Positions 15,571 to 24,562 of a stretch of 64,000 nt of DNA are shown in pieces (the stretch's first letter is position 1; each line of letters opens with the position of its first letter). Made by a program: the position numbers and the translations under genes. This DNA is from Ferruginivarius sediminum (GTDB taxonomy: Bacteria; Pseudomonadota; Alphaproteobacteria; Kiloniellales; Rhodovibrionaceae). Location: contig NZ_QPMH01000018.1 of assembly GCF_003344765.1 (NCBI RefSeq), positions 1-64,000 on the forward strand. Reading direction: 5' to 3'. A model generated the notes under the pieces. The model did no database searches, was not told where the DNA came from, and saw only the letters and a program-made list of their open reading frames with translations.

Positions 15571-15617
15571 AGAGCGCGATCGGATCGGGTTGAAACATCC
15601 TATTTCATCCTGATCCG
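15571..15617. repeat. dispersed-type palindromic intergenic element
   Basis: An imperfect inverted repeat lies between the alcohol dehydrogenase and bcp genes, with arms CGGATCGGGTTGAAA and TTTCATCCTGATCCG around CATCCTA, preceded by AGAGCGCGAT. Elements of this pattern are scattered between genes in many alphaproteobacteria. It is too short to code for protein and has no T-run to act as a classic terminator. Confidence 0.55.
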
Positions 15618-15635
15618 TAAATCGCGGTCTCGTAT

Positions 15636-16100
15636 CTAGAGAGCCTTGGCGGCCTCCAGCAGCTTGTCGACGTGGCCGTCCACCTTCACCTTGCGCCAGA
15701 CCTTGCGGATGACGCCGTCGCCGTCCAGCAGGAAGGTCGAGCGCTCGATGCCCATCGACTTCTTGCCGTACATGTTCTTTTCCTTCCAGACGCCGAAAGC
15801 CTCGCACAGCTCGCCCTGCTCGTCGGCAATCAGCGGGAACGGCAACTCGTACTTGGCCTTGAAGTTGTCGTGGCGCTTCGGCGAATCCTTGCTGACGCCG
15901 ATCACCTGGATGCCGTGATCGCTCACGTCCTGCCAGGCATCGCGGAAGCCGCAGGCCTCCTTCGTGCAGCCGGGTGTGTCGTCCTTGGGATAGAAGTAAA
16001 GGACGGTCGGCTTCCCCTTCAGGTCGGCCAGCGTCATCGTCCCGCCGCCGTCGCGCGGCAGGGAAAAGTCGGGGGCGCTGTCTCCCACGTCGAGGCTCAT
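15636..16100 (-). CDS. bcp: thioredoxin-dependent thiol peroxidase (BCP/PrxQ)
   Basis: This is a 154-aa peroxiredoxin of the BCP group, a cytoplasmic enzyme reducing H2O2 and organic hydroperoxides with thioredoxin. The peroxidatic Cys45 is in DDTPGCTKEACGF, with the resolving Cys50 five residues later, the same spacing as in E. coli Bcp. VIGVSKDSPKRHDNF and a family-length C-terminus complete the fold. Its start overlaps the stop of glnE by four bases, so it is the downstream partner in a coupled glnE-bcp transcript. Confidence 0.93.
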   Translation of the reverse strand: MSLDVGDSAPDFSLPRDGGGTMTLADLKGKPTVLYFYPKDDTPGCTKEACGFRDAWQDVSDHGIQVIGVSKDSPKRHDNFKAKYELPFPLIADEQGELCEAFGVWKEKNMYGKKSMGIERSTFLLDGDGVIRKVWRKVKVDGHVDKLLEAAKAL

Positions 16101-19100
16101 GTACGGCTCTCCTTACTGTTCTCGCCTTGGTTCTCGTCCGGGGCGGCGGCCGCCGCGGGGTCTTCGATAAGCTCGCGGAAAATATGGTGCACCTGTTCGG
16201 CCGTGGCCAACACGCGCTCGCGCAGGGCCTCGAAATCGGCGCATCCGCAAGCGGCGGCCAGTTGCGCCTTCAGCCCCTCGGGCGCCGTGGCCTCATCGAA
16301 CGCGCTGCCGGCCATCAGGCGCAGCAGACCCTGCACGCGCCGCATCAGCCGGGTCGCGGAGATCAGGAACTCCGCGCGCTGCGGCGTCAGGATGCCTTCA
16401 TCGGCCAGCGCGGAGAAGGCGTCCTGCGTTCCCTGCGCCAGCACACCGGGGTGCGCGTGGGCATATTGAAGCTGTAAGGTCTGGGCCAGGAACTCCAGGT
16501 CGATCAAGCCACCGCGGATATATTTGACGTGCCAGTCGCTTCTCGCCGGATGCTCCTTGGCGATGCGCTGGCGCATGTCATGCACCGCCGCAAGCAAAGC
16601 CCCCGGCTCGCGAGGACGGGTGAGGATTTCCCGGACCGCATCGTCGATGCGCCCGCGAAATTCGGCCCCCCCCACGACCGCGCGGGCGCGTGTCAGCGCC
16701 ATATGCTCCCACACCCAGGCGTCGGATTCGTAGTACTTCCGGTATCCGGCCAGCGTCGCCACGAGTTGCCCGCCCTCGCCCTGAGGCCGCAGGCGCATGT
16801 CGACGTCGTAGAGCCGGCCTTCCGCCGTCATCGCGGTGATCGCGTTGATAAACCGCTGCGCCAGGCGCGTGAAATAACGCCCTGGCTCCAGTGGCTTGCG
16901 CCCGTCGGACTGCTGGGCGTCCGGATCGGTCTCGGCCAGGAGCACGAGGTCGAGATCGCTTGAGATCGTCAGTTCGCGCCCGCCCAGCTTGCCCAGCGCC
17001 ACCACCGCCATGCCGGGTGGCGGCAGTTCGCCGTGGAGCGCCGCGAACTCGGCCAGCACGCGGGGCCACAGGCAGGCCAGCACCACCTCCGCAATATCGC
17101 TCAGCGCCCGCCCGGTCTCGTCGATGTCATGCCCGGCCTCCAGCATGTGGACGCCGACCTGGAACTTGCGGTCGCCGGTCCAGCGCCGGGCGATGTCCAG
17201 CACGTCCTCGAAATCACGCGCATCCTGCAGCAGCTGCTCCAGGTCCTCCCGCAGGGCCTCGCGATCCGGCACGGCCTCGAAGAAACCGGGTGTCAGGACC
17301 GCCTCCAGCAGGCCCGGCTTGCGGCCCAGGTGGTCGGCCAGCGCCGGCGCCGCGCCGACGATCTGCGCCAGCAGGTCCAGCAGCCGGGGATTCTGGTAGA
17401 GCATGGAGAAAAGCTGTACGCCCGCCGGCAGGCCGGCAACGAACTCGTCGAACTTCGCCAGTGCAGCGTCGGGATTGGCCGTGCGGCCCAGCGCTTCCAG
17501 CAGGGTCGGCACCAGCTCGGTCAGGATTTCGCGCGTGCGGCGGCTGCGCATGGCGCGGTAGCGGCCCCGGTGCCAGTTGGCGACGATATGGAACACCCGC
17601 TCGCCGTCGTTGAATCCCAGCCTGGCCAGCGTCTTCACCGTCTCGGGATCGGCCTCGCCGCCGGTGAACACCAGATTGCCGGACCCGGAAAGCGACGGCG
17701 CCTCCTCGAACAACCCGGCGTAGCGATCCTCCACGGTGTGCAGGTATTGTAGCAATTCGTGGCTGAACGCCCTGGCGTCGTCATGTCCCATGAACGCGGC
17801 GATTTCGCCGAGGCTCTGCTCGTCCTCCGGCAGGGTCTGCGTCTGCTGGTCGTTGACCATCTGCAGGCGGTGCTCCAGCCGGCGAAGATAGGTGTAGGCC
17901 GCGATAAGCGCGTCGGCATCCTCCCGCGAGACATGGCCCGCCCCCGCCAGCGCGTTCAGCGCATCGACCGTGCGTGGTGCCCGCAGGTCGGGGTCGCGCC
18001 CGCCCCAGATAAGCTGCTGCGTCTGGGCATAGAACTCGATCTCGCGGATGCCGCCCCGGCCCACCTTGATATCGTGCCCGGCGACGGTGACGGTACTCCC
18101 GCCACGATTGGCGTGGATCTGCCGCTTGATCGAATGCACGTCCTGGATGGCCCAGAAATCCAGATGCTTGCGCCAGACGAACGGACGCAGGACCGACAGG
18201 AACTCGCGCCCCAGCGCAAGGTCACCTGCGCAGGCGCGCGCCTTGATCATGGCCGCCCGCTCCCAGTTCTGGCCCAGGCTTTCGTAATAGGTCTCGGCGG
18301 CGGAGATCGAAATCGCGACCGGCATCGCCGAGGGATCCGGCCGCAGGCGAAGGTCGACCCGCGCGACGTAGCCGTCGCGGGTGCGATCCTCCAGGATCCG
18401 CACCATATCTCTCGTGATCCGGACGAAGAAGTCGTGTACGTCCTTGCGGCCCCGGTAGCGGGCGCGATCCAGGTCGTGGATGACGATCAGGTCGATGTCG
18501 GAGGAATAGTTGAGTTCCCGCGCACCCAGCTTGCCCATCGCCAGGACGACCAGCCCGCAATCCTTTGTCGGGCGGGTTTCGTCGGCAAGCTCGATGTCAC
18601 CGCGCTCCCGCGCGCGGAGCAGCAGGTGCGAAAGCGCCGCATCCACCGCCGCGTCGGCGAAATCGGAAAGCGCCTCGGTCACCTGCACCAGCGACCAGCC
18701 GCCGGCAAGATCGGCCAGCGCCACGGCCAGCGCGGCGCGTCGGCGCGCGCGGCGCAGGATCGCCATGCACGTCTCTCGCTCGCGCGAAAAGGCGGCATCT
18801 TCCAGCGCCTCGCGCAGCGCCCCGTGCAGCAGGGCCTCGGGCCCGTTCGTCAGGAATTCACGCAGGGCGAGGATATCGTTTAGAATGCATTGCGTCAGGA
18901 ACGGGCTGTTCGAAAAGACTGCCTCCAGCAGCGCCTTGCCGAACGGATCCGCCGCAAGGTCGTGCGCGAACCTGGCGAGATCGGGATCGTCCAGCCGATC
19001 CGCCGCCTCGCGCCAGTGTTCGAGTCCCCGGGCAGCGCGTTCGGCGTTGCCGACCTTCGGGAGGCTATCGGGTGTGGACAGGTAGGAGAGCTCGTGCGGC

Positions 19101-19102
19101 AT
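16097..19102 (-). CDS. glnE: bifunctional glutamine synthetase adenylyltransferase/deadenylase
   Basis: This 1001-aa protein adenylylates and de-adenylylates glutamine synthetase in response to PII and glutamine. It has two copies of the nucleotidyltransferase core: ELNYSSDIDLIVIHD (about 200-215, de-adenylylating half) and ELTISSDLDLVLLAE (about 710-725, adenylylating half), each with the DxD metal pair. A helical PII-sensing linker lies between them, and RLRPQGEGGQLV follows the second core. The length is normal for alphaproteobacterial GlnE. It is the first gene of a coupled pair with bcp and diverges from the AsmA-like gene across about 80 bases. Confidence 0.95.
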   Translation of the reverse strand: MPHELSYLSTPDSLPKVGNAERAARGLEHWREAADRLDDPDLARFAHDLAADPFGKALLEAVFSNSPFLTQCILNDILALREFLTNGPEALLHGALREALEDAAFSRERETCMAILRRARRRAALAVALADLAGGWSLVQVTEALSDFADAAVDAALSHLLLRARERGDIELADETRPTKDCGLVVLAMGKLGARELNYSSDIDLIVIHDLDRARYRGRKDVHDFFVRITRDMVRILEDRTRDGYVARVDLRLRPDPSAMPVAISISAAETYYESLGQNWERAAMIKARACAGDLALGREFLSVLRPFVWRKHLDFWAIQDVHSIKRQIHANRGGSTVTVAGHDIKVGRGGIREIEFYAQTQQLIWGGRDPDLRAPRTVDALNALAGAGHVSREDADALIAAYTYLRRLEHRLQMVNDQQTQTLPEDEQSLGEIAAFMGHDDARAFSHELLQYLHTVEDRYAGLFEEAPSLSGSGNLVFTGGEADPETVKTLARLGFNDGERVFHIVANWHRGRYRAMRSRRTREILTELVPTLLEALGRTANPDAALAKFDEFVAGLPAGVQLFSMLYQNPRLLDLLAQIVGAAPALADHLGRKPGLLEAVLTPGFFEAVPDREALREDLEQLLQDARDFEDVLDIARRWTGDRKFQVGVHMLEAGHDIDETGRALSDIAEVVLACLWPRVLAEFAALHGELPPPGMAVVALGKLGGRELTISSDLDLVLLAETDPDAQQSDGRKPLEPGRYFTRLAQRFINAITAMTAEGRLYDVDMRLRPQGEGGQLVATLAGYRKYYESDAWVWEHMALTRARAVVGGAEFRGRIDDAVREILTRPREPGALLAAVHDMRQRIAKEHPARSDWHVKYIRGGLIDLEFLAQTLQLQYAHAHPGVLAQGTQDAFSALADEGILTPQRAEFLISATRLMRRVQGLLRLMAGSAFDEATAPEGLKAQLAAACGCADFEALRERVLATAEQVHHIFRELIEDPAAAAAPDENQGENSKESRT

Positions 19103-19107
19103 CCGCT

Positions 19108-19185
19108 ATGGCCCGGTTTTTCGCGAGCCTGCGCAAGCCGGAGCCGAAGGTCAAGGTGGCGGCGCCGCGCGTGAGGCGGGTTTGA
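19108..19185 (+). CDS. possible 25-aa leader peptide
   Basis: This short basic frame (MARFFASLRKPEPKVKVAAP...) starts six bases beyond the divergent glnE start. Its stop codon overlaps the TTG start of the AsmA-like gene (TTGA), an arrangement typical of translational coupling. No ribosome binding site is obvious in front of it. It could be a leader peptide or chance. Confidence 0.25.
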   Translation: MARFFASLRKPEPKVKVAAPRVRRV

Positions 19186-22100
19186 TCCGACGCAGTACGA
19201 AAATCGCGCTCGAAGCGATCGTGGGCGTGGCGGCGCTTGCCACCATCGTGACCGGCGTCCTGTTCTGGCGGCTGTCGCAGGGGCCGGTCGAGCTGGATTT
19301 CCTCACGCCACGCCTGCAGGCGGCCCTCAGCGACGCCGAGGAGGGCGTGTCCGTCGAGCTAGGTGGCACCGTCCTGGCCTGGGAAGGCTGGCCGGAAACG
19401 GTGGCACTGCGGGTCACGGACGTCGCCGTTCGCAGCGACACCGAGACGCTGGCACGGGTGCCCGCGCTCGACCTGAAGCTCTCGTTTCCGGCGCTGGTGG
19501 CGGGCACCCTGGCGCCGACGGAGATTGTCGCGCGCGGCGCGCGGCTGACTGTCGTGCGGGATGCCAAGGGCTTCCGGTTCGGGCCGCCCGTCGATGCCGA
19601 GCCAGGCGAGGCGGGCGACGTTTCCGACATCCTGCCCGACGTCCTGGCCGACCTGATGGCCGCGCCCCGGCCCGAGCGCCGGCTGTCGTACCTGGAAACC
19701 GTCCGCATCGCTGGCGCCAGTCTGGCGGTGCGCGACGAAATCCTCGACGTGGTCTGGTGGGCGCCGACGGCCAATATCGCCCTGCGGCGAGAAGCCTTCG
19801 GCATTGCGGGCACTGCCGACATGCGCGTGCGCCTTGGCGGGGACCTTGTTACGGCCTCCAGCTCGCTCCAATACAGGGCAGCGGAACGTCGGATCGGTAT
19901 CCTGGCCGACGTGCGCAACCTGAAGCCGTCAGCCCTGGCGGCCAGCGTGCCGCAGCTCTCCGATGTGGCCGGCATCAGCGTGCCGCTGGCCGGAACCCTT
20001 GGCACCTCGTTCGACCTGTCGGGCCGCATCGGCAACATCAGCGCCAACCTGCAAGGCGACCAGGGCGAGATCGCCTGGCCCGGCTACCTTCCGGAACCGG
20101 TGCCGGTGCGCGCCGTCAGCGCGAGCGCCCGCCTCGATCGCGCCGCCGACAAGCTGACCCTGGAAACCCTGGAGCTGAATTTCGGCACGCCGGAGGACGC
20201 GGGGCCGACAATCCGTGCGACGGCGACGGCGGATGCCCTGTCGGGCGACATCCGCGTTTCCGGCGAAACCAGCATCGAGAATGTGGCCGTCAATGATCTG
20301 GCGCGTTACTGGCCGCACGGCGTCGGGGGCAACTCGCGCGCCTGGGTGACGGAGAACATCCGCGCCGGCAAGGCCGATGTGACCGGCATGCGCTACGACG
20401 TCCGGCTTTCGGAAGGCGATCCGGCGGCCGCCGAACTGCTGGAACTGGGCGGGAACATCGCGTTCAGCGGTCTCGACGTGCACTACCTTCGGCCAATGCC
20501 GCCCGTGACGAATGTCGGCGGCACGGCCACCTTCGATGCCGACAGCTTCAATCTCGATGTCGCCAGCGGCCGGCGCGATAGCCTGGAGGTCACGGGTGCG
20601 CGAGTGGAAATCACTGGCCTGGACGGCACCGACCACTGGATAGCCATCGACCTGGACGTGCGGGGGCCGCTTCGCGACGCACTGGAAACCCTTGATCACC
20701 CACGGCTCGACCTGATGGAGCCGCTCGGCATCGATCCGGCCACGACATCCGGCGAAGCCGACACGAACGCGGTATTCCGCTTCCCGCTCCTCGCCGAACT
20801 GACGATGGACGAGGTCGAGGTGGAGGCGAACGCACGGCTGGAGCGCGTCGAGGCCGAGAATTTCCTGCTGGGTCAGGACGCGCGCGGCGGCGCGTTCGAC
20901 CTGCGTGTCGACAAGTCGGGCATGAACCTCAAGGGCCCGGTCAGCCTGGGCGCCTTGCCCCTCCACCTGGACTGGCGGGAGAACTTCGAAGAGGCGGCCG
21001 ACTACCGCAGCGAGATCGCAGCGCAAATACCGCGGATAACGCCCGCCGACCTCGAACGTCTCGGCCTCGAGGCCAGGCCGTTCCTGGATGGCCCGGTATC
21101 CGCCAACCTGCGGGCCCGGACCGACGCCGAGGGAAGCGGTTTCGTCAAGGCGGCGCTCAATCTTCGCGACGCGTCGATGGCTCTGCCGACCCTGGCGTGG
21201 CAGAAGCCACCGGGTGATGCGGGCGAGGCCCGACTGGACCTGCGCCTGAAGGCTGGCAAACCGATGGGCCTCCGGCGGTTCAGTCTCGAAGCGGGCGGCG
21301 ATATGTCCTCCCAGCTTGGCACGCACGGCTCCGTCGAGTTCGGAGAGGATGGCGCGTCGGTGAAAGGCATCCGGCTGGACACCTTCACGCTGTCGAACAC
21401 CCGGCTGAACAAGGTGGCGGCACAGCGAAGCGAGGGCGTGTGGACCATCTCCGTTGAAGGCGGTGCTTTCGACGCAGACCCCCTGTTGAAACGCCTGGAC
21501 ACAGAGCGAAACGGCGAACAGCGCAACGCGTCGGGCGACCCTGGCCCACCGGTACGCATTCGCGATGTCCGGCTGGCGCGACTGCGATTCGGCGATGGGC
21601 GCTACCTCAGCGACGTCGATCTGGCGGCTGAGCGCGGACCGGACGGATGGTGGCGCCAGCTCTATCTCGAAGCAAGCGTCCCCGAACAGTTCGCGGCCAT
21701 TCCCAACGGCGACGGAGAGCTGCCTGCTGACGCGGCCGGAACCGGTCCGACACGCCTGTTCCTGAGTTACGCGCCTCGCCCGGACGGACGGCGCGCCGTC
21801 AGGATCACGGCCGGGGACACCGGGGCCGCACTTCGGGCAATGGACATGGCCGATACACTGGAAGGCGGACGGCTGACCGTCGAGGGCCTGTCGCGCGGCA
21901 TCGACCCGGCAAGCCCGATAGACGCCAGTATCGACCTGCGCAAGTTCAAGATCGCCCGGGCGCCGGCCCTCGCCAAACTCCTTACGCTTGCCTCGCTCAC
22001 CGGCATCAGTGACGTCCTGCAAGGCAAGGGAATCGGTTTTCAGCGGTTTTACGGCGACGTCGTGGTCGAGGGCAGCGTCATGTCCACGGACTTCGTCCAT

Positions 22101-22436
22101 GCCTATGGGCCGGCTCTTGGCATTACCGCCAAGGGCCACCTGGATGTGAAGCGGGACACCAGCGATCTGCGGGGCACCATCGTGCCGGCGGCTTCGGTGA
22201 ACCGGGTCCTCGGCAAGATTCCGGTTCTTGGAAGCCTGCTTACGGGCGGCAAGGGGGAAGGCGTGTTTGCCGTGACCTATAGCTTGAGTGGGCCGCTGCA
22301 GGATCCGGATATCGACGTCAATCCACTGTCCGCCCTGGCGCCCGGCTTCCTGCGCGGGCTGTTCGACTTGAGCGCCGGCTCCGGCGGAACGGACAGCGAG
22401 CCGCCGCGCGCCCTGCCGCCACAGAGCGGGCGGTAA
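19182..22436 (+). CDS. large AsmA-like / DUF3971 (YhdP-type) envelope protein
   Basis: This 1084-aa protein has one N-terminal membrane anchor (ALEAIVGVAALATIVTGVLF) followed by a very long periplasmic beta-rich region of repeated AsmA/DUF3971-like strands. It ends in an AsmA-like C-terminal domain (GKGIGFQRFYGDVVVEGSV, VPAASVNRVLGKIPVLGSLL, EGVFAVTYSLSGPLQDPDI). YhdP/TamB/AsmA relatives form bridge-like structures that move phospholipid between inner and outer membranes. That role here is by family. The TTG start at 19182 follows GAGGCGGG by about five bases. It is transcribed divergently from glnE. The C-terminal tail is Gly/Ser/Pro-rich. Confidence 0.82.
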   Translation: MIRRSTKIALEAIVGVAALATIVTGVLFWRLSQGPVELDFLTPRLQAALSDAEEGVSVELGGTVLAWEGWPETVALRVTDVAVRSDTETLARVPALDLKLSFPALVAGTLAPTEIVARGARLTVVRDAKGFRFGPPVDAEPGEAGDVSDILPDVLADLMAAPRPERRLSYLETVRIAGASLAVRDEILDVVWWAPTANIALRREAFGIAGTADMRVRLGGDLVTASSSLQYRAAERRIGILADVRNLKPSALAASVPQLSDVAGISVPLAGTLGTSFDLSGRIGNISANLQGDQGEIAWPGYLPEPVPVRAVSASARLDRAADKLTLETLELNFGTPEDAGPTIRATATADALSGDIRVSGETSIENVAVNDLARYWPHGVGGNSRAWVTENIRAGKADVTGMRYDVRLSEGDPAAAELLELGGNIAFSGLDVHYLRPMPPVTNVGGTATFDADSFNLDVASGRRDSLEVTGARVEITGLDGTDHWIAIDLDVRGPLRDALETLDHPRLDLMEPLGIDPATTSGEADTNAVFRFPLLAELTMDEVEVEANARLERVEAENFLLGQDARGGAFDLRVDKSGMNLKGPVSLGALPLHLDWRENFEEAADYRSEIAAQIPRITPADLERLGLEARPFLDGPVSANLRARTDAEGSGFVKAALNLRDASMALPTLAWQKPPGDAGEARLDLRLKAGKPMGLRRFSLEAGGDMSSQLGTHGSVEFGEDGASVKGIRLDTFTLSNTRLNKVAAQRSEGVWTISVEGGAFDADPLLKRLDTERNGEQRNASGDPGPPVRIRDVRLARLRFGDGRYLSDVDLAAERGPDGWWRQLYLEASVPEQFAAIPNGDGELPADAAGTGPTRLFLSYAPRPDGRRAVRITAGDTGAALRAMDMADTLEGGRLTVEGLSRGIDPASPIDASIDLRKFKIARAPALAKLLTLASLTGISDVLQGKGIGFQRFYGDVVVEGSVMSTDFVHAYGPALGITAKGHLDVKRDTSDLRGTIVPAASVNRVLGKIPVLGSLLTGGKGEGVFAVTYSLSGPLQDPDIDVNPLSALAPGFLRGLFDLSAGSGGTDSEPPRALPPQSGR

Positions 22437-22494
22437 GCGCTGCTGAAAAGATTTATCCACAAGTGAACGGAAATACTATTGTTGCGCCCGCGAA

Positions 22495-22523
22495 TTGATC
22501 CTGGCACGCTCTAAATCTGGTAT
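22495..22523 (+). promoter_or_regulatory. sigma70-like promoter of the YbjN gene
   Basis: TTGATC (22495-22500) and TGGTAT (22518-22523) are separated by 17 bases, about 100 bases upstream of the YbjN start. The surrounding sequence is A/T-rich for this genome. Confidence 0.45.
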
Positions 22524-22619
22524 GCAGAACCGACGGCGACCCGATATTTCGAATTTTGGCTATCCATCGCCGACGGCAGGGGTGCCTTCGGCCCTGGTGC
22601 AGGGAGCGCAAGCCAAGCC

Positions 22620-23123
22620 ATGACGACGCTCGCCAAATCCTTCGACAATCACCCCGGAAATCCACTGGATCTGCTGGAGGAGCTGGTCACCGCCAACGAC
22701 TGGGTCTTCGACCGCGCAAGCGACTTCGAGCTGGCCGTCCAGGTCCGTGGCCGCTGGACCGACTACCAGATCTGGTCGGTCTGGCACGAAGAGCTTCACG
22801 CCATCTACTTCGCCTGCCACTTCGAGTCGCGGGTTCCCGACACCAAGCGGCGTCAGGTCCGCGAACTTGTCGCCCTGTTCAACGAGAAGCTCTGGCTGGG
22901 GCATTTCGACTATTCCGCCGAGGACGGCACGCTGTTCTTCCGACATACCGTACCGTTGCGCGGCACGCGCGGCGCCAGCGTGGAACAGCTTGAAGACCTT
23001 GTGGACACCGCCGTCCTGGAGTGCGACCGTTTCTACCCCGCGCTGCAGCTTGTGGTCTGGGGCGGCCAGTCCTGCGCGGAGGCGGTCGCCGCCGCGATGA
23101 TGGAAACCGTCGGCGAGGCCTGA
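22620..23123 (+). CDS. YbjN-domain protein
   Basis: This 167-aa acidic soluble protein has a YbjN/type III chaperone-like fold, from NPLDLLEELVTANDWVFDR through HAIYFACHFESRVPDTKR and LFNEKLWLGHFDYSAEDGT. Members of the family in alphaproteobacteria are small, widespread and poorly characterised. E. coli YbjN affects motility and stress tolerance. It has no signal peptide or membrane segment. It is 44 bases upstream of proC, so the two may be co-transcribed with the YbaK gene. Confidence 0.82.
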   Translation: MTTLAKSFDNHPGNPLDLLEELVTANDWVFDRASDFELAVQVRGRWTDYQIWSVWHEELHAIYFACHFESRVPDTKRRQVRELVALFNEKLWLGHFDYSAEDGTLFFRHTVPLRGTRGASVEQLEDLVDTAVLECDRFYPALQLVVWGGQSCAEAVAAAMMETVGEA

Positions 23124-23167
23124 TCGGAGTTGCGGCGCCAAAGAGGCGGATAGATTCGGGGAGTTCC

Positions 23168-23986
23168 ATGACGATCCAGGGAACGCTGCTGCTTGTCGGC
23201 GGCGGCAAGATGGGGGGCGCGCTGCTGGAAGGTTGGCTGGCGCGCGGGGTCGAGGCATCTTCGGTCCACGTCGTCGAGCCGGGCGAAGAGGCCCGGAAGG
23301 TACTGGCGGCGCACGGCGTCAACGCGGTCGCCGCGGCGGAGGAACTGCCGGCGGAGCTGCGCCCCGGCGTGGTCATCCTGGCCGTGAAGCCGCAGGTGAT
23401 GGACAAGGTCGTGCCCGATTACCGGCGGTTCGTGGCGCCGGACACCGTGTTCCTCTCCATCGCCGCCGGGCGCACCATCGCCTCCTTCGAGGCGATCCTG
23501 GGCAGCGGCGCGGCGGTCGTGCGCTCGATCCCGAACACGCCGTCGGCGGTGGGGCGCGGCGTCACCGTGCTTTGCGCAAATGCCAATGTCGGCGCCGAAC
23601 AGAAAGACGCCTGCGACGAGCTGCTGCGCGGTGTCGGAGAAACCGGCTGGGTCGAGGACGAGTCGCTGATCGACGCGGTGACCGCCGTTTCCGGCAGCGG
23701 CCCGGCCTATGTCTTCTACATGATCGAATGCCTGGCCGCCGCCGGCATCGATGCTGGCTTGCCGGAAGACCTTGCCACGCGGATTGCAAGCGCCACCGTA
23801 TCCGGGGCCGGTGAGTTGGCGCGTCGAAGCGGGGAGCCGGCCGCCCAGCTTCGCCGGAACGTCACCAGTCCCGGCGGCACCACCGAGGCCGCCCTGAACG
23901 TGCTGATGGCGGACGACGGCTTGGAGCCGCTGATGAGGAAGGCTGTCGCCGCCGCCGCGCGCCGAAGCCGCGAGCTTGCGGGCTAG
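23168..23986 (+). CDS. proC: pyrroline-5-carboxylate reductase
   Basis: This 272-aa enzyme catalyses the last step of proline synthesis, NAD(P)H reduction of pyrroline-5-carboxylate. It has the Rossmann motif LLVGGGKMGGALLEGWL at the N-terminus, VILAVKPQVMDKVV, RSIPNTPSAVGRGV, the signature AVSGSGPAYVFYMIE, and the C-terminal VTSPGGTTEAAL loop. The length is typical. The start is ATG 23168, giving MTIQGTLLLV. It is followed eight bases later by the YbaK-type deacylase, so the pair is likely an operon. Confidence 0.95.
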   Translation: MTIQGTLLLVGGGKMGGALLEGWLARGVEASSVHVVEPGEEARKVLAAHGVNAVAAAEELPAELRPGVVILAVKPQVMDKVVPDYRRFVAPDTVFLSIAAGRTIASFEAILGSGAAVVRSIPNTPSAVGRGVTVLCANANVGAEQKDACDELLRGVGETGWVEDESLIDAVTAVSGSGPAYVFYMIECLAAAGIDAGLPEDLATRIASATVSGAGELARRSGEPAAQLRRNVTSPGGTTEAALNVLMADDGLEPLMRKAVAAAARRSRELAG

Positions 23987-23993
23987 GCGCACG

Positions 23994-24485
23994 ATGACGG
24001 CTCCATTGAAATTGAAGGGTAGCGTCAAGCGCGTCCATGATGCGCTGGTGGCAGCTGGCTACCAGGCGGAGATCGTGCGTTTCGGTGACAGCGCGCGCAC
24101 CTCCGAGGAAGCGGCAGCGGCGGTCGGCTGCGAACTGGCGCAGATTGGCAAGTCGCTTGTGTTCCGCACGGAGAACGGTGACCGCCCCGTCCTTGTCATT
24201 GCAAGCGGCGCCAACCGCGTCGACCCCGATCGGGTCGCCGACGCGCTGGGCGAAGCGATTGCGAGAGCGGACGCCGGTTACGTCCGGACCAAGACCGGCT
24301 TCGCCATAGGCGGCGTGGCGCCGCTCGGCCATAAGGAGCAGCCGCTCACCGTCATCGACGCCGACCTCCTCGGCTTCTCCGAAATCTGGGCGGCTGCGGG
24401 CGCGCCGGATGCCGTGTTCCGGCTGGATCCGGCCCACCTGGAGACGATGACCGGCGGCACGGTGGCGGACGTGAAGCTGGACTGA
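23994..24485 (+). CDS. YbaK/EbsC-type aminoacyl-tRNA deacylase
   Basis: This 163-aa protein matches the YbaK/ProX editing-domain family, which removes wrongly attached amino acids from tRNA, for example Cys- or Ala-tRNA(Pro). Family features are AAAVGCELAQIGKSLVFR, LVIASGANRVD, and GFAIGGVAPLGHK with the conserved GxxPxG-like loop. The substrate tRNA is not predictable from sequence. The link with proC through co-transcription is suggestive but not evidence of function. The start ATG 23994 is eight bases after the proC stop. Confidence 0.85.
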   Translation: MTAPLKLKGSVKRVHDALVAAGYQAEIVRFGDSARTSEEAAAAVGCELAQIGKSLVFRTENGDRPVLVIASGANRVDPDRVADALGEAIARADAGYVRTKTGFAIGGVAPLGHKEQPLTVIDADLLGFSEIWAAAGAPDAVFRLDPAHLETMTGGTVADVKLD

Positions 24486-24562
24486 GCCTGCCGGTGGCAT
24501 CATCCTCGTCATGCTCTAAGTCTCGAAGCGAGGCATGACTGCACGGCAACGGAACAACTGCG

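Noticed and set aside
19929-22460. 843-codon antisense frame over the AsmA-like gene
   Set aside because: The composition is Arg/Gln/His-rich and lacks domain features. The plus frame has an anchor and the expected C-terminal domain.
22453-22461. Perfect DnaA box TTATCCACA
   Set aside because: Only one box is present. There is no cluster, A/T-rich unwinding region or dnaA/parAB context, so it is not an origin.
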